A stretch of 64,000 nt of DNA from an uncultured Acidobacteriota bacterium (GTDB lineage Bacteria; Acidobacteriota; Blastocatellia; Pyrinomonadales; Pyrinomonadaceae): contig CALMAH010000036.1 of NCBI GenBank assembly GCA_937859595.1, positions 1-64,000 of the forward strand. The letters are read 5' to 3'. The translations under genes were made by a program, and so were the position numbers. This document shows positions 9,298-18,339 of the stretch, one piece after another. Numbering within the stretch: the first letter of the stretch is position 1; every line of letters begins with the position of its first letter. A model generated the notes under the pieces. It was not told the origin of the DNA. It worked only from the letters and a program-made list of their open reading frames with translations, and ran no database searches.

Positions 9298-10583
9298 TTC
9301 TGTTCGACTCTCGATCTTCTGATCGCCGCAGCATATCGGTGAGCCTCAAGCCCCTCGGCATCGGCCATTGCTTCTATAACTGGAGCGAGCCCCTGCATTC
9401 CTTCCGGGCTGATCTGCTGATAGGTGATCGTCTTTCGAAAGCTCTCGACCGAAACTCCGCTGAAGGCCCGTGCTGCACCGCCGGTCGGCAGAGTGTGGTT
9501 GGTGCCCGAGGCGTAGTCCCCCGCACTCTCGCAGGAGTAGTTGCCGATAAATATGGATCCGGCGTTTGTAAATCGCATTGCGACCTTTGCCGCATCGTCT
9601 ACTACGACGATCAGATGCTCCGGGGCATATTCATCGAGAAGCGCGATCCCGGCTTCAATGCTTTCGATCAAGATCGCCGTCGAATTCTCCATAGCCCGCC
9701 GCGCCGTTTCGCGACGAGGCAGCCTTTCGATCTGCCTGTCTATCTCGGCCAGCGTTCTTTCAATAACTTCCCGAGAATCTGTGACCAAAATGACCTGGCT
9801 GTCCGGGCCGTGTTCAGCCTGGGACAACAGATCGGCCGCCACGAACTCAGGGACACAGGTCTCGTCCGCAATTACCGCAAGCTCTGAAGGGCCGGCAGGC
9901 ATATCGATCGCGATCCCGGCCCGAAATATCTGAAGTTTCGCTTCGGTAACGAACTGGTTTCCGGGCCCGAAGATCTTGTGAACGGCTGGAACGGTCTCTG
10001 TCCCAAATGCCATTGCCCCGATCGCCTGGGCACCACCAATTTTGAAAACACGATCCACACCACAGAGATCGGCCGCGAAGAGCGTTGCAGGGGAAACGCT
10101 GCCGGTCTCGTTCGGCGGGGAACACATTATTACCTCACCGCAGCCTGCGAGTTTCGCAGGTACAGCGAGCATCAGAACCGTTGAGAACAGCGGAGCCGTG
10201 CCGCCCGGGATATACAGGCCAACCTTCTCGATCGGCAGGGTTCGTTTCCAGCAGACTACGTCGGGAGATGTCTCAATGGGATCGGGATCGCACACTTCGA
10301 CAAAGTGAAATTTCTCGATGTTCGATTTCGCCACGCCGATCGCTCGTTTCAGTTCCGTCGGAACAACGCCTCCCGCGTACTCGATCTCCGCTCGAGAGAC
10401 CTCGAAATTCTCGATCTGCACGGGGTCAAATTGTCGCGAACAATGTCTTAGCGCCTCATCGCCGCCGCGACGAACGTCGTCAAGGATGTTTGCGACCGTC
10501 CGTTCAAGAAAGCGCGAATCTGCCTTCGGTCGACTCAGAAGCCCGGCCCAACTATCCCTCTCTGGAAACTCAATTATCTGCAT
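9294..10583 (-). CDS. hisD: histidinol dehydrogenase HisD
   Basis: 429-residue zinc enzyme that performs the last two NAD-dependent oxidations, histidinol to histidine. Family motifs include GGTAPLFSTVLMLAVPAKLAG, KIFGPGNQFVTEAK, IDMPAGPSELAVIAD and the catalytic Glu-His pair in YAPEHLIVV. It follows hisG by 6 bp and overlaps hisC by 4 bp. Assignment is firm. Confidence 0.97.
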   Translation of the reverse strand: MQIIEFPERDSWAGLLSRPKADSRFLERTVANILDDVRRGGDEALRHCSRQFDPVQIENFEVSRAEIEYAGGVVPTELKRAIGVAKSNIEKFHFVEVCDPDPIETSPDVVCWKRTLPIEKVGLYIPGGTAPLFSTVLMLAVPAKLAGCGEVIMCSPPNETGSVSPATLFAADLCGVDRVFKIGGAQAIGAMAFGTETVPAVHKIFGPGNQFVTEAKLQIFRAGIAIDMPAGPSELAVIADETCVPEFVAADLLSQAEHGPDSQVILVTDSREVIERTLAEIDRQIERLPRRETARRAMENSTAILIESIEAGIALLDEYAPEHLIVVVDDAAKVAMRFTNAGSIFIGNYSCESAGDYASGTNHTLPTGGAARAFSGVSVESFRKTITYQQISPEGMQGLAPVIEAMADAEGLEAHRYAAAIRRSRVEQK

Positions 10584-10589
10584 AGCACA

Positions 10590-11444
10590 TCAACTGATCA
10601 TCTGGTCGATCGAAAGGATGAGTATCCCCTCGGCCCCTGCCTGCTTCAATCTGTCCACAACCGACCAGACCTCACGCTCCTCGACTACTGAATGAAGCGA
10701 GACCCAACCGGGTTCGGCCAAAGGCATTACGGTCGGGCTCTTTATGCCGGGTAGAAGTCCTGAAATTTCCTTTAGCTTTTCCTCCGGCGTATTTAGCAGG
10801 ATGTACTTGTTGCCCCCTGCGGCGAGCACACTCTTGATTCGGAACCTAAGATCGTCGAAAAGAGCTGCCGATCCATTGCGGATATCTCGGCGGGCGATCA
10901 GTATTGCTTCGGAGCGCATGACCGTCTCCACCTCCCGGAGCCCATTTGAGAACAACGTGCTTCCGGAACTGACGAGGTCGCAGACCGCGTCGGCAAGGCC
11001 GATCGACGGAGCTATCTCAACCGAACCGCTGATCTCATGGATCTCCGCCGCGACCCTATTTCTATCGAGAAAGGCCCTCAGAACTCGAGGATAGCTGGTT
11101 GCTATCCGCTTACCGCGGAGGCTTTCAACTGAAACATACTCGTCGGGTTTTGGAATGGCGATAGACAGACGGCAATTGCCGAAACCGAGTCGTTCAACTT
11201 GGTCAACCGGCCTTGGATATTCCGCGAGGATGTTCTCACCGACCACACCGATATCCGCGACCCCATCCGCTACGTATTGCGGAATATCGTCGTCCCTGAG
11301 AAAGAACATCTCGAGGGGAAAATCGGCCGCTTCTGCCTTGAGTTTGCCGTGGCCATTGGAAATACCTATCCCGCATTTCCGTAATAGCGCTACTGAGCCC
11401 TCGGCGAGCTTGCCCTGTTTTTGTAATGCGATCCTGAGTTTCAT
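10590..11444 (-). CDS. hisG: ATP phosphoribosyltransferase, long form HisG
   Basis: 284 residues, the length of long-form HisG, which carries its own C-terminal ACT-like histidine-binding domain (about 215-284) and does not need HisZ. The catalytic part shows YVADGVADIGVVGENIL and the PRPP-binding-type stretch APSIGLADAVCDLVSSGSTL. It catalyses the first, feedback-inhibited step of histidine synthesis. It is the first structural gene of the operon. Its ATG directly follows a six-T run (mRNA sense, 11450-11445) and only a weak GGAC lies where a Shine-Dalgarno would be. A histidine-rich leader peptide is encoded 104 nt upstream. Confidence 0.97.
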   Translation of the reverse strand: MKLRIALQKQGKLAEGSVALLRKCGIGISNGHGKLKAEAADFPLEMFFLRDDDIPQYVADGVADIGVVGENILAEYPRPVDQVERLGFGNCRLSIAIPKPDEYVSVESLRGKRIATSYPRVLRAFLDRNRVAAEIHEISGSVEIAPSIGLADAVCDLVSSGSTLFSNGLREVETVMRSEAILIARRDIRNGSAALFDDLRFRIKSVLAAGGNKYILLNTPEEKLKEISGLLPGIKSPTVMPLAEPGWVSLHSVVEEREVWSVVDRLKQAGAEGILILSIDQMIS

Positions 11445-11561
11445 AAAAAATAGTCCGACGCCCTCGAAACGTATTCAAGTTCGCGACGCTGGCATACAAG
11501 CTGGTTTTTCGTCTTAGTTGAGAAACGAGATTCGAGCCACGCGCGGTTTTATCCGGCGTGA
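11445..11561 (-). promoter_or_regulatory. candidate his attenuator region (mutually exclusive hairpins)
   Basis: In the transcript, UCACGCCGG (11561-11553) can pair with CCGCGCGUGG (11546-11537) around loop AUAAAA. This gives about 9 bp with one bulged C and includes the last His codon and the leader stop. A ribosome stalled on His codons would cover this arm and free the next segment, where CUCGAA (11536-11531) is perfectly complementary to UUCGAG (11468-11463), just upstream of hisG. The same UUCG can instead pair with CGAA a little upstream, the layout of an antiterminator/terminator choice. The terminator stem is weak and its U6 run (11450-11445) is separated from it by several bases, so control could instead act on hisG translation. 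Confidence 0.55.
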
Positions 11562-11596
11562 TGGTGATGATGAAGGTTGGGAACCGGGGTGTTCAT
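11549..11596 (-). CDS. hisL: his operon leader peptide (five consecutive His codons)
   Basis: A 15-codon ORF on the his strand, ATG at 11596 and TAA at 11549-11551, encoding MNTPVPNLHHHHHAG. The five histidine codons (11558-11572) are contiguous. It lies 104 nt upstream of hisG with nothing else between, as in enteric his leaders, whose peptide has seven His in a row. Scarcity of charged tRNA-His would stall a ribosome here and alter downstream folding. There is no clear Shine-Dalgarno, so translation may be leaderless or nearly so. A His run in the right strand, frame and place is very unlikely by chance. Confidence 0.85.
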   Translation of the reverse strand: MNTPVPNLHHHHHAG

Positions 11597-11607
11597 CTAT
11601 AAAACTA

Positions 11608-11636
11608 TTAAAAGCACAAAAGTGGAGGGGATGCAA
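11608..11636 (-). promoter_or_regulatory. possible his operon promoter
   Basis: TTGCAT (11636-11631) and TTTTAA (11613-11608) with a 17-bp spacer fit a weak sigma-70-type promoter. Transcription would start only a few bases before the leader ATG. Alternatives with shifted -10 boxes in the same AT-rich stretch cannot be excluded. Confidence 0.3.
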
Positions 11637-11676
11637 GCAAAGCCCGTAAGCCGATGTGATAAAATCTGCAAATAGT

Positions 11677-11898
11677 ATGGCTTCTGAGGTGAAAGACAGT
11701 GTCCTTGTGGAGTTTGGCCGCCGAGTCCAGCGATGTTACGGATGTTTTATTGCGTATCATTTGAAGGATATGTATCTCGGCGAGGACGTGACGTTTTTTT
11801 GCCAACATTGCAAAACCGAGGAGATGTTCCATTTTGATGACTTCTCGCGACTGATCGACATCTCGAAGCTAAAGGAAGTGACCGAGGCCGGCCCTTAG
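11677..11898 (+). CDS. small protein with two Cys-X2-Cys pairs
   Basis: 73 residues from the ATG at 11677; a GTG at 11656 would add seven residues. The sequence has CYGC and CQHC about 27 residues apart, a spacing compatible with a treble-clef or zinc-ribbon fold, and the ends are hydrophilic. It is divergent from the his leader and 23 bp upstream of the FHA protein on the same strand. I do not recognise the family. Function could be regulatory or metal-dependent; nothing in the neighbourhood decides it. No good ribosome binding site is visible. Confidence 0.5.
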   Translation: MASEVKDSVLVEFGRRVQRCYGCFIAYHLKDMYLGEDVTFFCQHCKTEEMFHFDDFSRLIDISKLKEVTEAGP

Positions 11899-11921
11899 TG
11901 TCGGCGACATTGAAATAAGGA

Positions 11922-13508
11922 GTGCAAGCAAAACTCATAATCGAAGGGCCCTATGAGACCCGGACTGAGACAGTCGCAGACGAACTCTCGGTCGGCCGGA
12001 CAGCGCTTGCCGACATTGAACTCGATGATGCCGGCCTTTCAAAGGTTAACACGACGTTTTTTGTTGACGACGGCTATCTGTGGGTAGCTGACGAAGATTC
12101 GACCAACGGAACGTTTTTGAACGGAGAGCGTGTCGCGGGCCGACCGCAAAGACTGAAGAACGGTGACAGGATCACTCTGGGAAGCACGACCTCGATCAGC
12201 GTTGAGATCACGGACGGGCGAGAGGAACCCGTTTGGAAAGAAACACCCGAAGAGGTATCTGCGCCAACGCCTCGTGTGGACGTTGGTGATCCGACAGTGG
12301 TCGCTCCGATCGCCCCGATCCAGTTCGACGACGAAGGGCAGCGGCCTCATGTCTATTTTGCCCTGGCCGGGGTTATGACCGTGGTAATGCTGCTTTTCGG
12401 TGGCATAGCCTATCTTTTGGTTCTACAAGGGCATTCGGGGGGCGAACAAAGACGACAGACCGCTTCGTCCGTTATTCCTGTCAGAGTCATCGATCCGCTT
12501 GGCGGCGAGAGCGATGAGGACCTCAACGACATTCTTGCAGCGTGGGAAGTTGCAGAAGATGAACTTGTAGCTTCAGACCTTGATGACACGAAAGTCGATT
12601 CTTCGGTTTCGGAAGAGCAGGACCTGAACGTTTCGGCAGCATTTCTGGCAGACAGGCAACGACTTGCGACAGAGGGCCGTCCGCCGATTCACATTCGGCC
12701 GGCGGGACTAAATGTGCCGCGAGAACTGTTTGGCGACGGCGTAATAAAGCAGACAAGAAAACTCCGGGAGATGAGAGAATCAGGGTACCAGCAACCGATG
12801 GACTTTGCAGACCTTGCACAGAAAAGGCTAAGCGGGGAGTTGATCGAGATGCCGATGGCCAGAGAGAGTTTCTATCTTGACGTTGGGGGATCTGCTCAGG
12901 ATGTTCCGTTTACCTCATTCGAGTTTGGATCGCCAAGTGACAGGCGGGAACCTATTGTGCCCGGTCATCCGAAGTATCCCCAGCTCAAGCAACTGGCCGA
13001 CAGTTTTGCCGGCCAAAAATACGATCTTAACGACCCGGCGGACCGTAGACAGATGCGTCGTAGGTTGTTGAGAATGTTTCACCCAAATGCCCGTCCCATC
13101 CTTCAGGAAATTGCCGATTCTTATTTCCAACGGTTTCGAAGGCCGCTTCGAGTAACATCTCTTACTCGGTCCATGGACTACCAGATCTTGTTGACTCAGG
13201 GCAATGCAAATGCCTACAAAGTGCGTGGCGCCGGTGCTTTGCCTCCGCATACGTCTGGTTGTGCTTTTGACCTGGCGAGAAAGCACATGCCTGCGGAAGA
13301 ACAGAATTTTCTGATGGAAAAGCTGGCCGAGATGGAGCGTGCCAATAAGATCGACGCACTTATAGAATATGGCGTTAATGCCTGTTTCCATATCTTTATT
13401 TACCACGACGGCAAACCGCCTCGTGCATCAAAATTCTACGAAAGCGACTACGACCGTTTCCCCTTTCTGACCGGCATCGCGTTTCGAGAGCCGGACCTGC
13501 ACCCGTAG
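11922..13508 (+). CDS. FHA-like domain, TM segment and C-terminal M15-like (DUF5715-type) peptidase domain
   Basis: 528 residues from a GTG at 11922 that directly follows AAGGA, an unusually tight spacing. Residues about 20-95 follow the FHA pattern (VGRTALADIELDD, DSTNGTFLNGERV). The usual SxxH is replaced by SKVNTT, so phosphothreonine binding is doubtful. One hydrophobic segment (about 146-171) should anchor it in the inner membrane, leaving residues 175-528 outside. The C-terminal domain has H443-x-S-G-x-A-x-D450 (HTSGCAFD) and a later FHIF (H490), the metal-ligand layout of M15/LAS-type peptidases that cut peptidoglycan cross-links. The call of a cell-wall peptidase is an inference. A large VWA gene follows after 56 bp. 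Confidence 0.72.
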   Translation: MQAKLIIEGPYETRTETVADELSVGRTALADIELDDAGLSKVNTTFFVDDGYLWVADEDSTNGTFLNGERVAGRPQRLKNGDRITLGSTTSISVEITDGREEPVWKETPEEVSAPTPRVDVGDPTVVAPIAPIQFDDEGQRPHVYFALAGVMTVVMLLFGGIAYLLVLQGHSGGEQRRQTASSVIPVRVIDPLGGESDEDLNDILAAWEVAEDELVASDLDDTKVDSSVSEEQDLNVSAAFLADRQRLATEGRPPIHIRPAGLNVPRELFGDGVIKQTRKLREMRESGYQQPMDFADLAQKRLSGELIEMPMARESFYLDVGGSAQDVPFTSFEFGSPSDRREPIVPGHPKYPQLKQLADSFAGQKYDLNDPADRRQMRRRLLRMFHPNARPILQEIADSYFQRFRRPLRVTSLTRSMDYQILLTQGNANAYKVRGAGALPPHTSGCAFDLARKHMPAEEQNFLMEKLAEMERANKIDALIEYGVNACFHIFIYHDGKPPRASKFYESDYDRFPFLTGIAFREPDLHP

Positions 13509-13564
13509 CCGGAGATCTCATTCGGTCGGTTGATATCAATGCCTGCCGTTCCTAAACTAGAGAA

Positions 13565-16500
13565 ATGAGCGAAAATGGACGCGAAGAGCGCCAGAGCCTA
13601 ACAGGTCTGGCTCGCCGCCTGTCACAGCTTTCGCCGGACAAACGCCGTGCGGCGATCGAAGTAAGCGCGGCATTGGCCGGTATTAGTCTGCGCGTCAGCC
13701 GCGATTTCGTCGAAGCTGTTCCAAAAGCGGCAGAGATACTTTCGGCAGACGAGATACGCGCGTGGGGCGAACTTGGTCGTCGGATTACGATGGGTAATGC
13801 TGAAACCGGTTCCACCTTTTTCGCGGCGGGGGTGTCCGGGCTCGAACATATACCGGAAGAGGCCAGAATATATGTCTTCCAGATATGCACACGGCAGCTG
13901 GCCCTCTCGAGCTCCATATCATTAAACACTTTTGATCTCATTCCGGGGCTTGCGTCTGGTGTCGATGATAAGGAACTGTTGACATCGATACTTCGGCTTG
14001 CGGGGGACATTGCGAACCGTTCCGCAAAGCACAGTGCAGATTTTCTGAAGAGCGCTCCACCAGTTGCTGTGGCTTTGAAGCGGTTTGGTAAAGATACGGA
14101 ACGGGTTGCTACGGCGGTAACGGCATTGGCCTCGAGCTTTGCGAACCGAACCGGCGGAATGGCAGCAGACCTATGGGCCAATCTTCCCGGCGCTATTGAT
14201 GGACTAGATGCAGACGAGGTGGTCACGCTTTCTGAAAGAGCGTCGAAATTCTTAGAATTGGGGGGAAGCGTTACCCTTCACTTCGTTTCCGCCGGCGGCA
14301 ACGTGCTAAGAAGTGAGCCGGGCGTTTTTGACGAATGGTGCGAAGTGTTAAGCCGTGTGGGTGTACACGGTAATGCGGTTCTGATCGCTTTTCTGCGGGC
14401 TTCGCCGAAGTTTTTTGACAAACTGTCGGGCCTGAAGATCGATGGAGAAGAAATCGGCTCAATAAAGACCCGAGGGATCCGGCGCGTGCTCAAGCTGGTG
14501 GGCGAGATCGCCGAATCCGATGCCGAGAGCGCTTTGGCTGCCTTCCGATCGTCCGTCTCAGCGCTGAGAAAAGTGTCGCTAGATCAATATGAAGAATGGA
14601 TCGAAACGGGGCTTCGCGAAATGGCCGATGATTCGATGAAAGCACGGCGAAGTTATTTCGCGCTCGAGACCAGGTATTCGAATGACAAGCTCCGAAAGAC
14701 CCGTTCTGGTTTACACCTTGAATCGGTTCAGCACGTTCTAAAACTTTACATAGAGGCCTTGACCGGACGCGAGATCGAGATCGCCCCACAAACCGCGATG
14801 CCGCAGGAATCGAGGATCGGCGATGGCAAGACGATCTACTTGCCCGTCTCTATAGCGGAGTTTGAATCTGAGGAGATGGATTTTCGGCTGTACAAGGTAT
14901 TGGCGGCATATGGGGCCGGGCAGATCGAGTTCGGCACATTTGCAAAGGACACAGATGCTCTCAAGGCCGCATTCTCAGACCTCGCGGACCTCTACTCGGC
15001 GACCGCAGAAGAGATAGATGCCTTCTCGCTAGCGGGCTATATCGAAGAAGTCCAGAAGGGTGATGTCGCTTTGTCTGACGCCGAGCTGCGCAGTGAGCTA
15101 AGCCGGCGAAGAAAGAGGTTGCCGAAGGATTCGGACTATCGTGCCGTATTGAACGTTTTTCCTGAACCACGGCTCGCAAAGAAGATATTCACTACAATGG
15201 AGAACGCCCGGATCGACGGGTTGCTTCGACACAATTATCGGGGGCTCAGAAAGGACCTCGACCTAATGCAGGAACATCTGAAAAAGAACCGGCCATTTAT
15301 TTTTGATATCCCGTATCATCAGGTGCCTTTCGAACTACTTTTTCAAATAACCCTCTGCGGCGGCGCAACTGACGACGCGAGAAGTTTCTACGGCCAGATC
15401 GTCTCCGAAATAGAGACCGTGATCGAAAAGCACGTCAGGTGGAATGAAACTGGGAGAGGCGTATTGCCCACTGTGGCGGATTCGCTTTTCGCAACCAGCC
15501 GTATCTATAACCTATTTCAGAACATCTCGCCCGAACAGGTGCAAGAGGCCGAAAGCGATGAGCAAGAAGACAAGAGCGAGTTCGCCTATGACGATCTGCA
15601 CACAGATGAGTCCGCGACCAAAGAGAAGATGAAGCGGGAGGAACGCCCCCAGACGATGCAGGATCTTCGCGATCTCTTCAATGCTTGGAACAGCGACGAT
15701 GACGAGGGCGAGCCCGACGATCTACAGGGCAGCGAGGCATGGTCGCACAACGAGATGCCGGAGCAGCCGCTCGAACCGGGCGACGAGGCGTTCGCATATG
15801 ACGAGTGGGACCGCGAGCTGAACGATTATCGCGTGGGCTGGAGCCGCGTCATCGAGAAGCGCGTTAAGCAGGGTGACCGCACATTTGTTGAACTTACCCG
15901 ATCGCGGTATCGCGGCGTGATATCATCCGTCCGCCACCAGTTCCAGCTGATGAAACCGGAAAATCTCACCAAGATCAATCGCGAGATCGACGGTGAGGAT
16001 TACGACCTGAACGCCCTTGTCGATCTTGTCATTGACCGAAAGGCGGATGGGCGTCAGTCTGAAAACATCTATACGAAGCGGCTTCGCCGCCAGCGCGATG
16101 TCGCTGTTTCGATACTACTCGACCAATCTTCATCCACAGCCAGAACTATCACCCGAAACCCGCTCCAGCCATACACTTACCCAGGACGCAGGATCATTGA
16201 AATAGAAAAAGAGGGCTTAGTACTGATGAGCGAGGCCCTCGAGGCTGTCGGCGACGTTTACTCGATCAATGGGTTCACGAGCGAGGGCAGACGGAACGTG
16301 AAGTTTTACGTAGTCAAGGATTTTGACGAAAGATACTCCGAGGAGACCGAACGTCGTATCGGCGGCATCACGTTTCAGAACAACACACGGCTCGGCGCCG
16401 CCATTCGCCACGCCTCGAACAAGCTGCTGCGTCAGGAGAACCGTACAAAACTGCTGATCATCCTCACCGACGGGCGGCCCTATGACCACGACTATGGCGA

Positions 16501-16702
16501 CGCGCGCTACGCCCGTGAGGACGTTCGCGAGGCTCTGATCGAGGCAAAGGTCAAAGGCATCACGCCCTTCTGCATCACGATCGACCGAGAGTCTGAGGCC
16601 GAACTGCGTGACCTCTACGGCGATGTCGGCTATACGATCATCGACGACGTGCTTTCACTTCCGGAAAGAATGCCGAATATTTATCGTCGGTTGACGAGTT
16701 AG
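13565..16702 (+). CDS. large CbbO/NorD-like protein with C-terminal VWA domain
   Basis: 1045 residues. The first ~350 are helical and internally repetitive (recurring short blocks ending in FA-A-P or FxxxxP motifs), and no signal peptide is evident. Acidic stretches (about 660-745) lead into a C-terminal von Willebrand A domain with an intact metal site: D853-x-S855-x-S857 in LDQSSST, a threonine in FQNNTRLG, and D969 in [14 protein letters not shown]. This architecture is that of NorD/CbbO proteins, which act with a MoxR-type AAA+ ATPase (NorQ/CbbQ) to remodel a client enzyme. No such ATPase, NO reductase or rubisco lies in the window. It follows the FHA/M15-like gene and its end overlaps the opposing gene by 4 bp. 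Confidence 0.8.
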   Translation: MSENGREERQSLTGLARRLSQLSPDKRRAAIEVSAALAGISLRVSRDFVEAVPKAAEILSADEIRAWGELGRRITMGNAETGSTFFAAGVSGLEHIPEEARIYVFQICTRQLALSSSISLNTFDLIPGLASGVDDKELLTSILRLAGDIANRSAKHSADFLKSAPPVAVALKRFGKDTERVATAVTALASSFANRTGGMAADLWANLPGAIDGLDADEVVTLSERASKFLELGGSVTLHFVSAGGNVLRSEPGVFDEWCEVLSRVGVHGNAVLIAFLRASPKFFDKLSGLKIDGEEIGSIKTRGIRRVLKLVGEIAESDAESALAAFRSSVSALRKVSLDQYEEWIETGLREMADDSMKARRSYFALETRYSNDKLRKTRSGLHLESVQHVLKLYIEALTGREIEIAPQTAMPQESRIGDGKTIYLPVSIAEFESEEMDFRLYKVLAAYGAGQIEFGTFAKDTDALKAAFSDLADLYSATAEEIDAFSLAGYIEEVQKGDVALSDAELRSELSRRRKRLPKDSDYRAVLNVFPEPRLAKKIFTTMENARIDGLLRHNYRGLRKDLDLMQEHLKKNRPFIFDIPYHQVPFELLFQITLCGGATDDARSFYGQIVSEIETVIEKHVRWNETGRGVLPTVADSLFATSRIYNLFQNISPEQVQEAESDEQEDKSEFAYDDLHTDESATKEKMKREERPQTMQDLRDLFNAWNSDDDEGEPDDLQGSEAWSHNEMPEQPLEPGDEAFAYDEWDRELNDYRVGWSRVIEKRVKQGDRTFVELTRSRYRGVISSVRHQFQLMKPENLTKINREIDGEDYDLNALVDLVIDRKADGRQSENIYTKRLRRQRDVAVSILLDQSSSTARTITRNPLQPYTYPGRRIIEIEKEGLVLMSEALEAVGDVYSINGFTSEGRRNVKFYVVKDFDERYSEETERRIGGITFQNNTRLGAAIRHASNKLLRQENRTKLLIILTDGRPYDHDYGDARYAREDVREALIEAKVKGITPFCITIDRESEAELRDLYGDVGYTIIDDVLSLPERMPNIYRRLTS

Positions 16703-17409
16703 TTATCGAGGCGGCGTGCGAATTTGCTACAGGAAATGAAGTGCCACCTCGTTTGATTCGCGTCAGATCTGGAATGATCCGGCACTTGATAACGGCACCG
16801 GGACTGAACATATCTCTTTCCGTTGTATCGATAGGTCACAAAGCTGGTTTCCGCAGCGGAGAAATGACCTTTTAGCAAAACGTCGCGATACCCATTTGTC
16901 CGTTTTCGAAGTACCTGCTTTCCCATTTCGGTGATGTCCCAGTAATCATTGTCGTGCAAAATGATCCGATACCGTCCATTCCGTTTTTCCAGTATCCAAA
17001 AATCACAGTTACCTACAGCCCCGCAGGATGGTATCGATACCGCCCGAACAAGAACCTCATTCTTGCGATCGCCGTTGAGATCGACGTACTTGATCTCTAA
17101 AATATCCTTGCAGTCAGTAACGTCCGTTGAATATTCTAGCACCTCGCGCGACGCTTTGTCCGCGAGCAAAGTTTTCCAGATCGGCATGATCCGAAGATCA
17201 GAACAATACGTTTTTTGCTCGATAGGCGGTTGGCGATGCGAGGCCGCATCCGGCGCACGGGCGGAAACGTCGAAGCCCGTTTCAACAATAGGCACGGATT
17301 GGAGCGGCTTTTGGCATAGACGTTCTTGTTGATAGGTCGACACACAGAGCAACCCAAAAACGAATGTGGCAAAAAGTACCAGGAAATGTCTTATATTTCT
17401 GCGTATCAT
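16699..17409 (-). CDS. hypothetical exported protein
   Basis: 236 residues with a positively charged start and a hydrophobic segment ([18 protein letters not shown], about 8-25), so exported or anchored by an uncleaved signal. The middle contains [16 protein letters not shown], reminiscent of an FG-GAP/VCBS calcium-loop strand pair, and several cysteines (SYCSD-type, [22 protein letters not shown]) that could form disulfides outside the cytoplasm. The 3' end overlaps the VWA gene by 4 bp in convergent orientation. I recognise no specific family. Confidence 0.6.
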   Translation of the reverse strand: MIRRNIRHFLVLFATFVFGLLCVSTYQQERLCQKPLQSVPIVETGFDVSARAPDAASHRQPPIEQKTYCSDLRIMPIWKTLLADKASREVLEYSTDVTDCKDILEIKYVDLNGDRKNEVLVRAVSIPSCGAVGNCDFWILEKRNGRYRIILHDNDYWDITEMGKQVLRKRTNGYRDVLLKGHFSAAETSFVTYRYNGKRYVQSRCRYQVPDHSRSDANQTRWHFISCSKFARRLDN

Positions 17410-17456
17410 TGCCCGTCTATCGAATAGAGATCACTCCGGTTATTTTACACCAACTG

Positions 17457-18179
17457 TCAACCTGCGATTCCCTTCAACAAGACACCTACGCCGTACGCCA
17501 ATCCGGCGGCGAGGGCACCGACGAACAAGGTTTCAAGGCCAGAGCGGTACCACGTGTGAGTTGACCAGCGGCTTTTGAAAGAGCCGATCAAAAAGAACGT
17601 TATTCCTGTCATGACGCAGGCGACAAGGAAAGTGCCGTTCGTGCCGAAGAGGTAAGGGAGAAGCGGCACAAGGCCGCAGATGACGAAAGCGCTGAAGGTG
17701 CTCCCGGCAGCGAGCCAGGGCGAGCGGATCTCATTCGGCAAGCCATATTCTTCGGTCAGCATGGTCTTTACCCAGCGATCTTTATCAGCGGTGATCAATT
17801 CAACCGCTTTCTCCAGCTCTTCGCCTTTAAAACCTTTTGCTCGATAGATCTCGCGGACCTCTTCCCGTTCGCCTTCGGGAGCAAGCTCGATATGCCGGTG
17901 TTCGATCTTCTCGATCCGCCTGTAATCATCGATCTCGGCCCGGGTACCGAGAAAGTTGCTGGCCGCCATCGAAAAGCCGTCCGCAGCAAGATTTGCAAAC
18001 CCGAGGATCAGGACGATCTTTGTCGAAAGCTCGGCACCCGCCACGCCCGACACCACAGCAAACGTCGTCACCGCACCGTCAACCCCGCCGTAGATAAAGT
18101 CGCGAATGTAATTATGGTTTGCAGATGCTATTCGCTCGGCGATCGCCTCGACGGTATGTTCGTGTTCGAGCTCTACCAT
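17457..18179 (-). CDS. VIT1/CCC1-family metal ion transporter
   Basis: 240 residues. The N-terminal helix starts after HNYIRDFIYGGVDGAVTTFAVVSGVAGA, the family signature. TM2 follows with NLAADGFSMAASNFLGTRAE, then a hydrophilic Glu/His-rich stretch (about 85-150) in the position of the VIT1 metal-binding domain, then three more helices. Members export Fe(II) or Mn(II) from the cytosol in exchange for protons. It is 47 bp downstream of the start of a divergently transcribed neighbour and 160 bp from the TPR regulator gene; no iron-regulator site was recognised. Substrate is inferred from the family. Confidence 0.9.
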   Translation of the reverse strand: MVELEHEHTVEAIAERIASANHNYIRDFIYGGVDGAVTTFAVVSGVAGAELSTKIVLILGFANLAADGFSMAASNFLGTRAEIDDYRRIEKIEHRHIELAPEGEREEVREIYRAKGFKGEELEKAVELITADKDRWVKTMLTEEYGLPNEIRSPWLAAGSTFSAFVICGLVPLLPYLFGTNGTFLVACVMTGITFFLIGSFKSRWSTHTWYRSGLETLFVGALAAGLAYGVGVLLKGIAG

Positions 18180-18339
18180 TTATCGCGATTTTATACTGAA
18201 AGTCGCATAACGTGAACTCATCCCGGCCACACCAATGCACATATATGCAGCGTCTTCGCCGGGTCGGCATCGATCTCGATCTTATGATCCTTGCTGGTCC
18301 GGTGTTGATGAAATGGCCAAGGGGTTTCAGGGCCTGATC

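Noticed and set aside
11445-11660. T-box or riboswitch before hisG
   Set aside because: No T-box-like conserved core or known aptamer; the His-codon leader explains the region better.
18180-18339. Possible decayed gene in the spacer between VIT1 and the TPR regulator
   Set aside because: A short minus-strand stretch reads like protein in one frame but has no start, no homology I recognise and is only about 40 codons.
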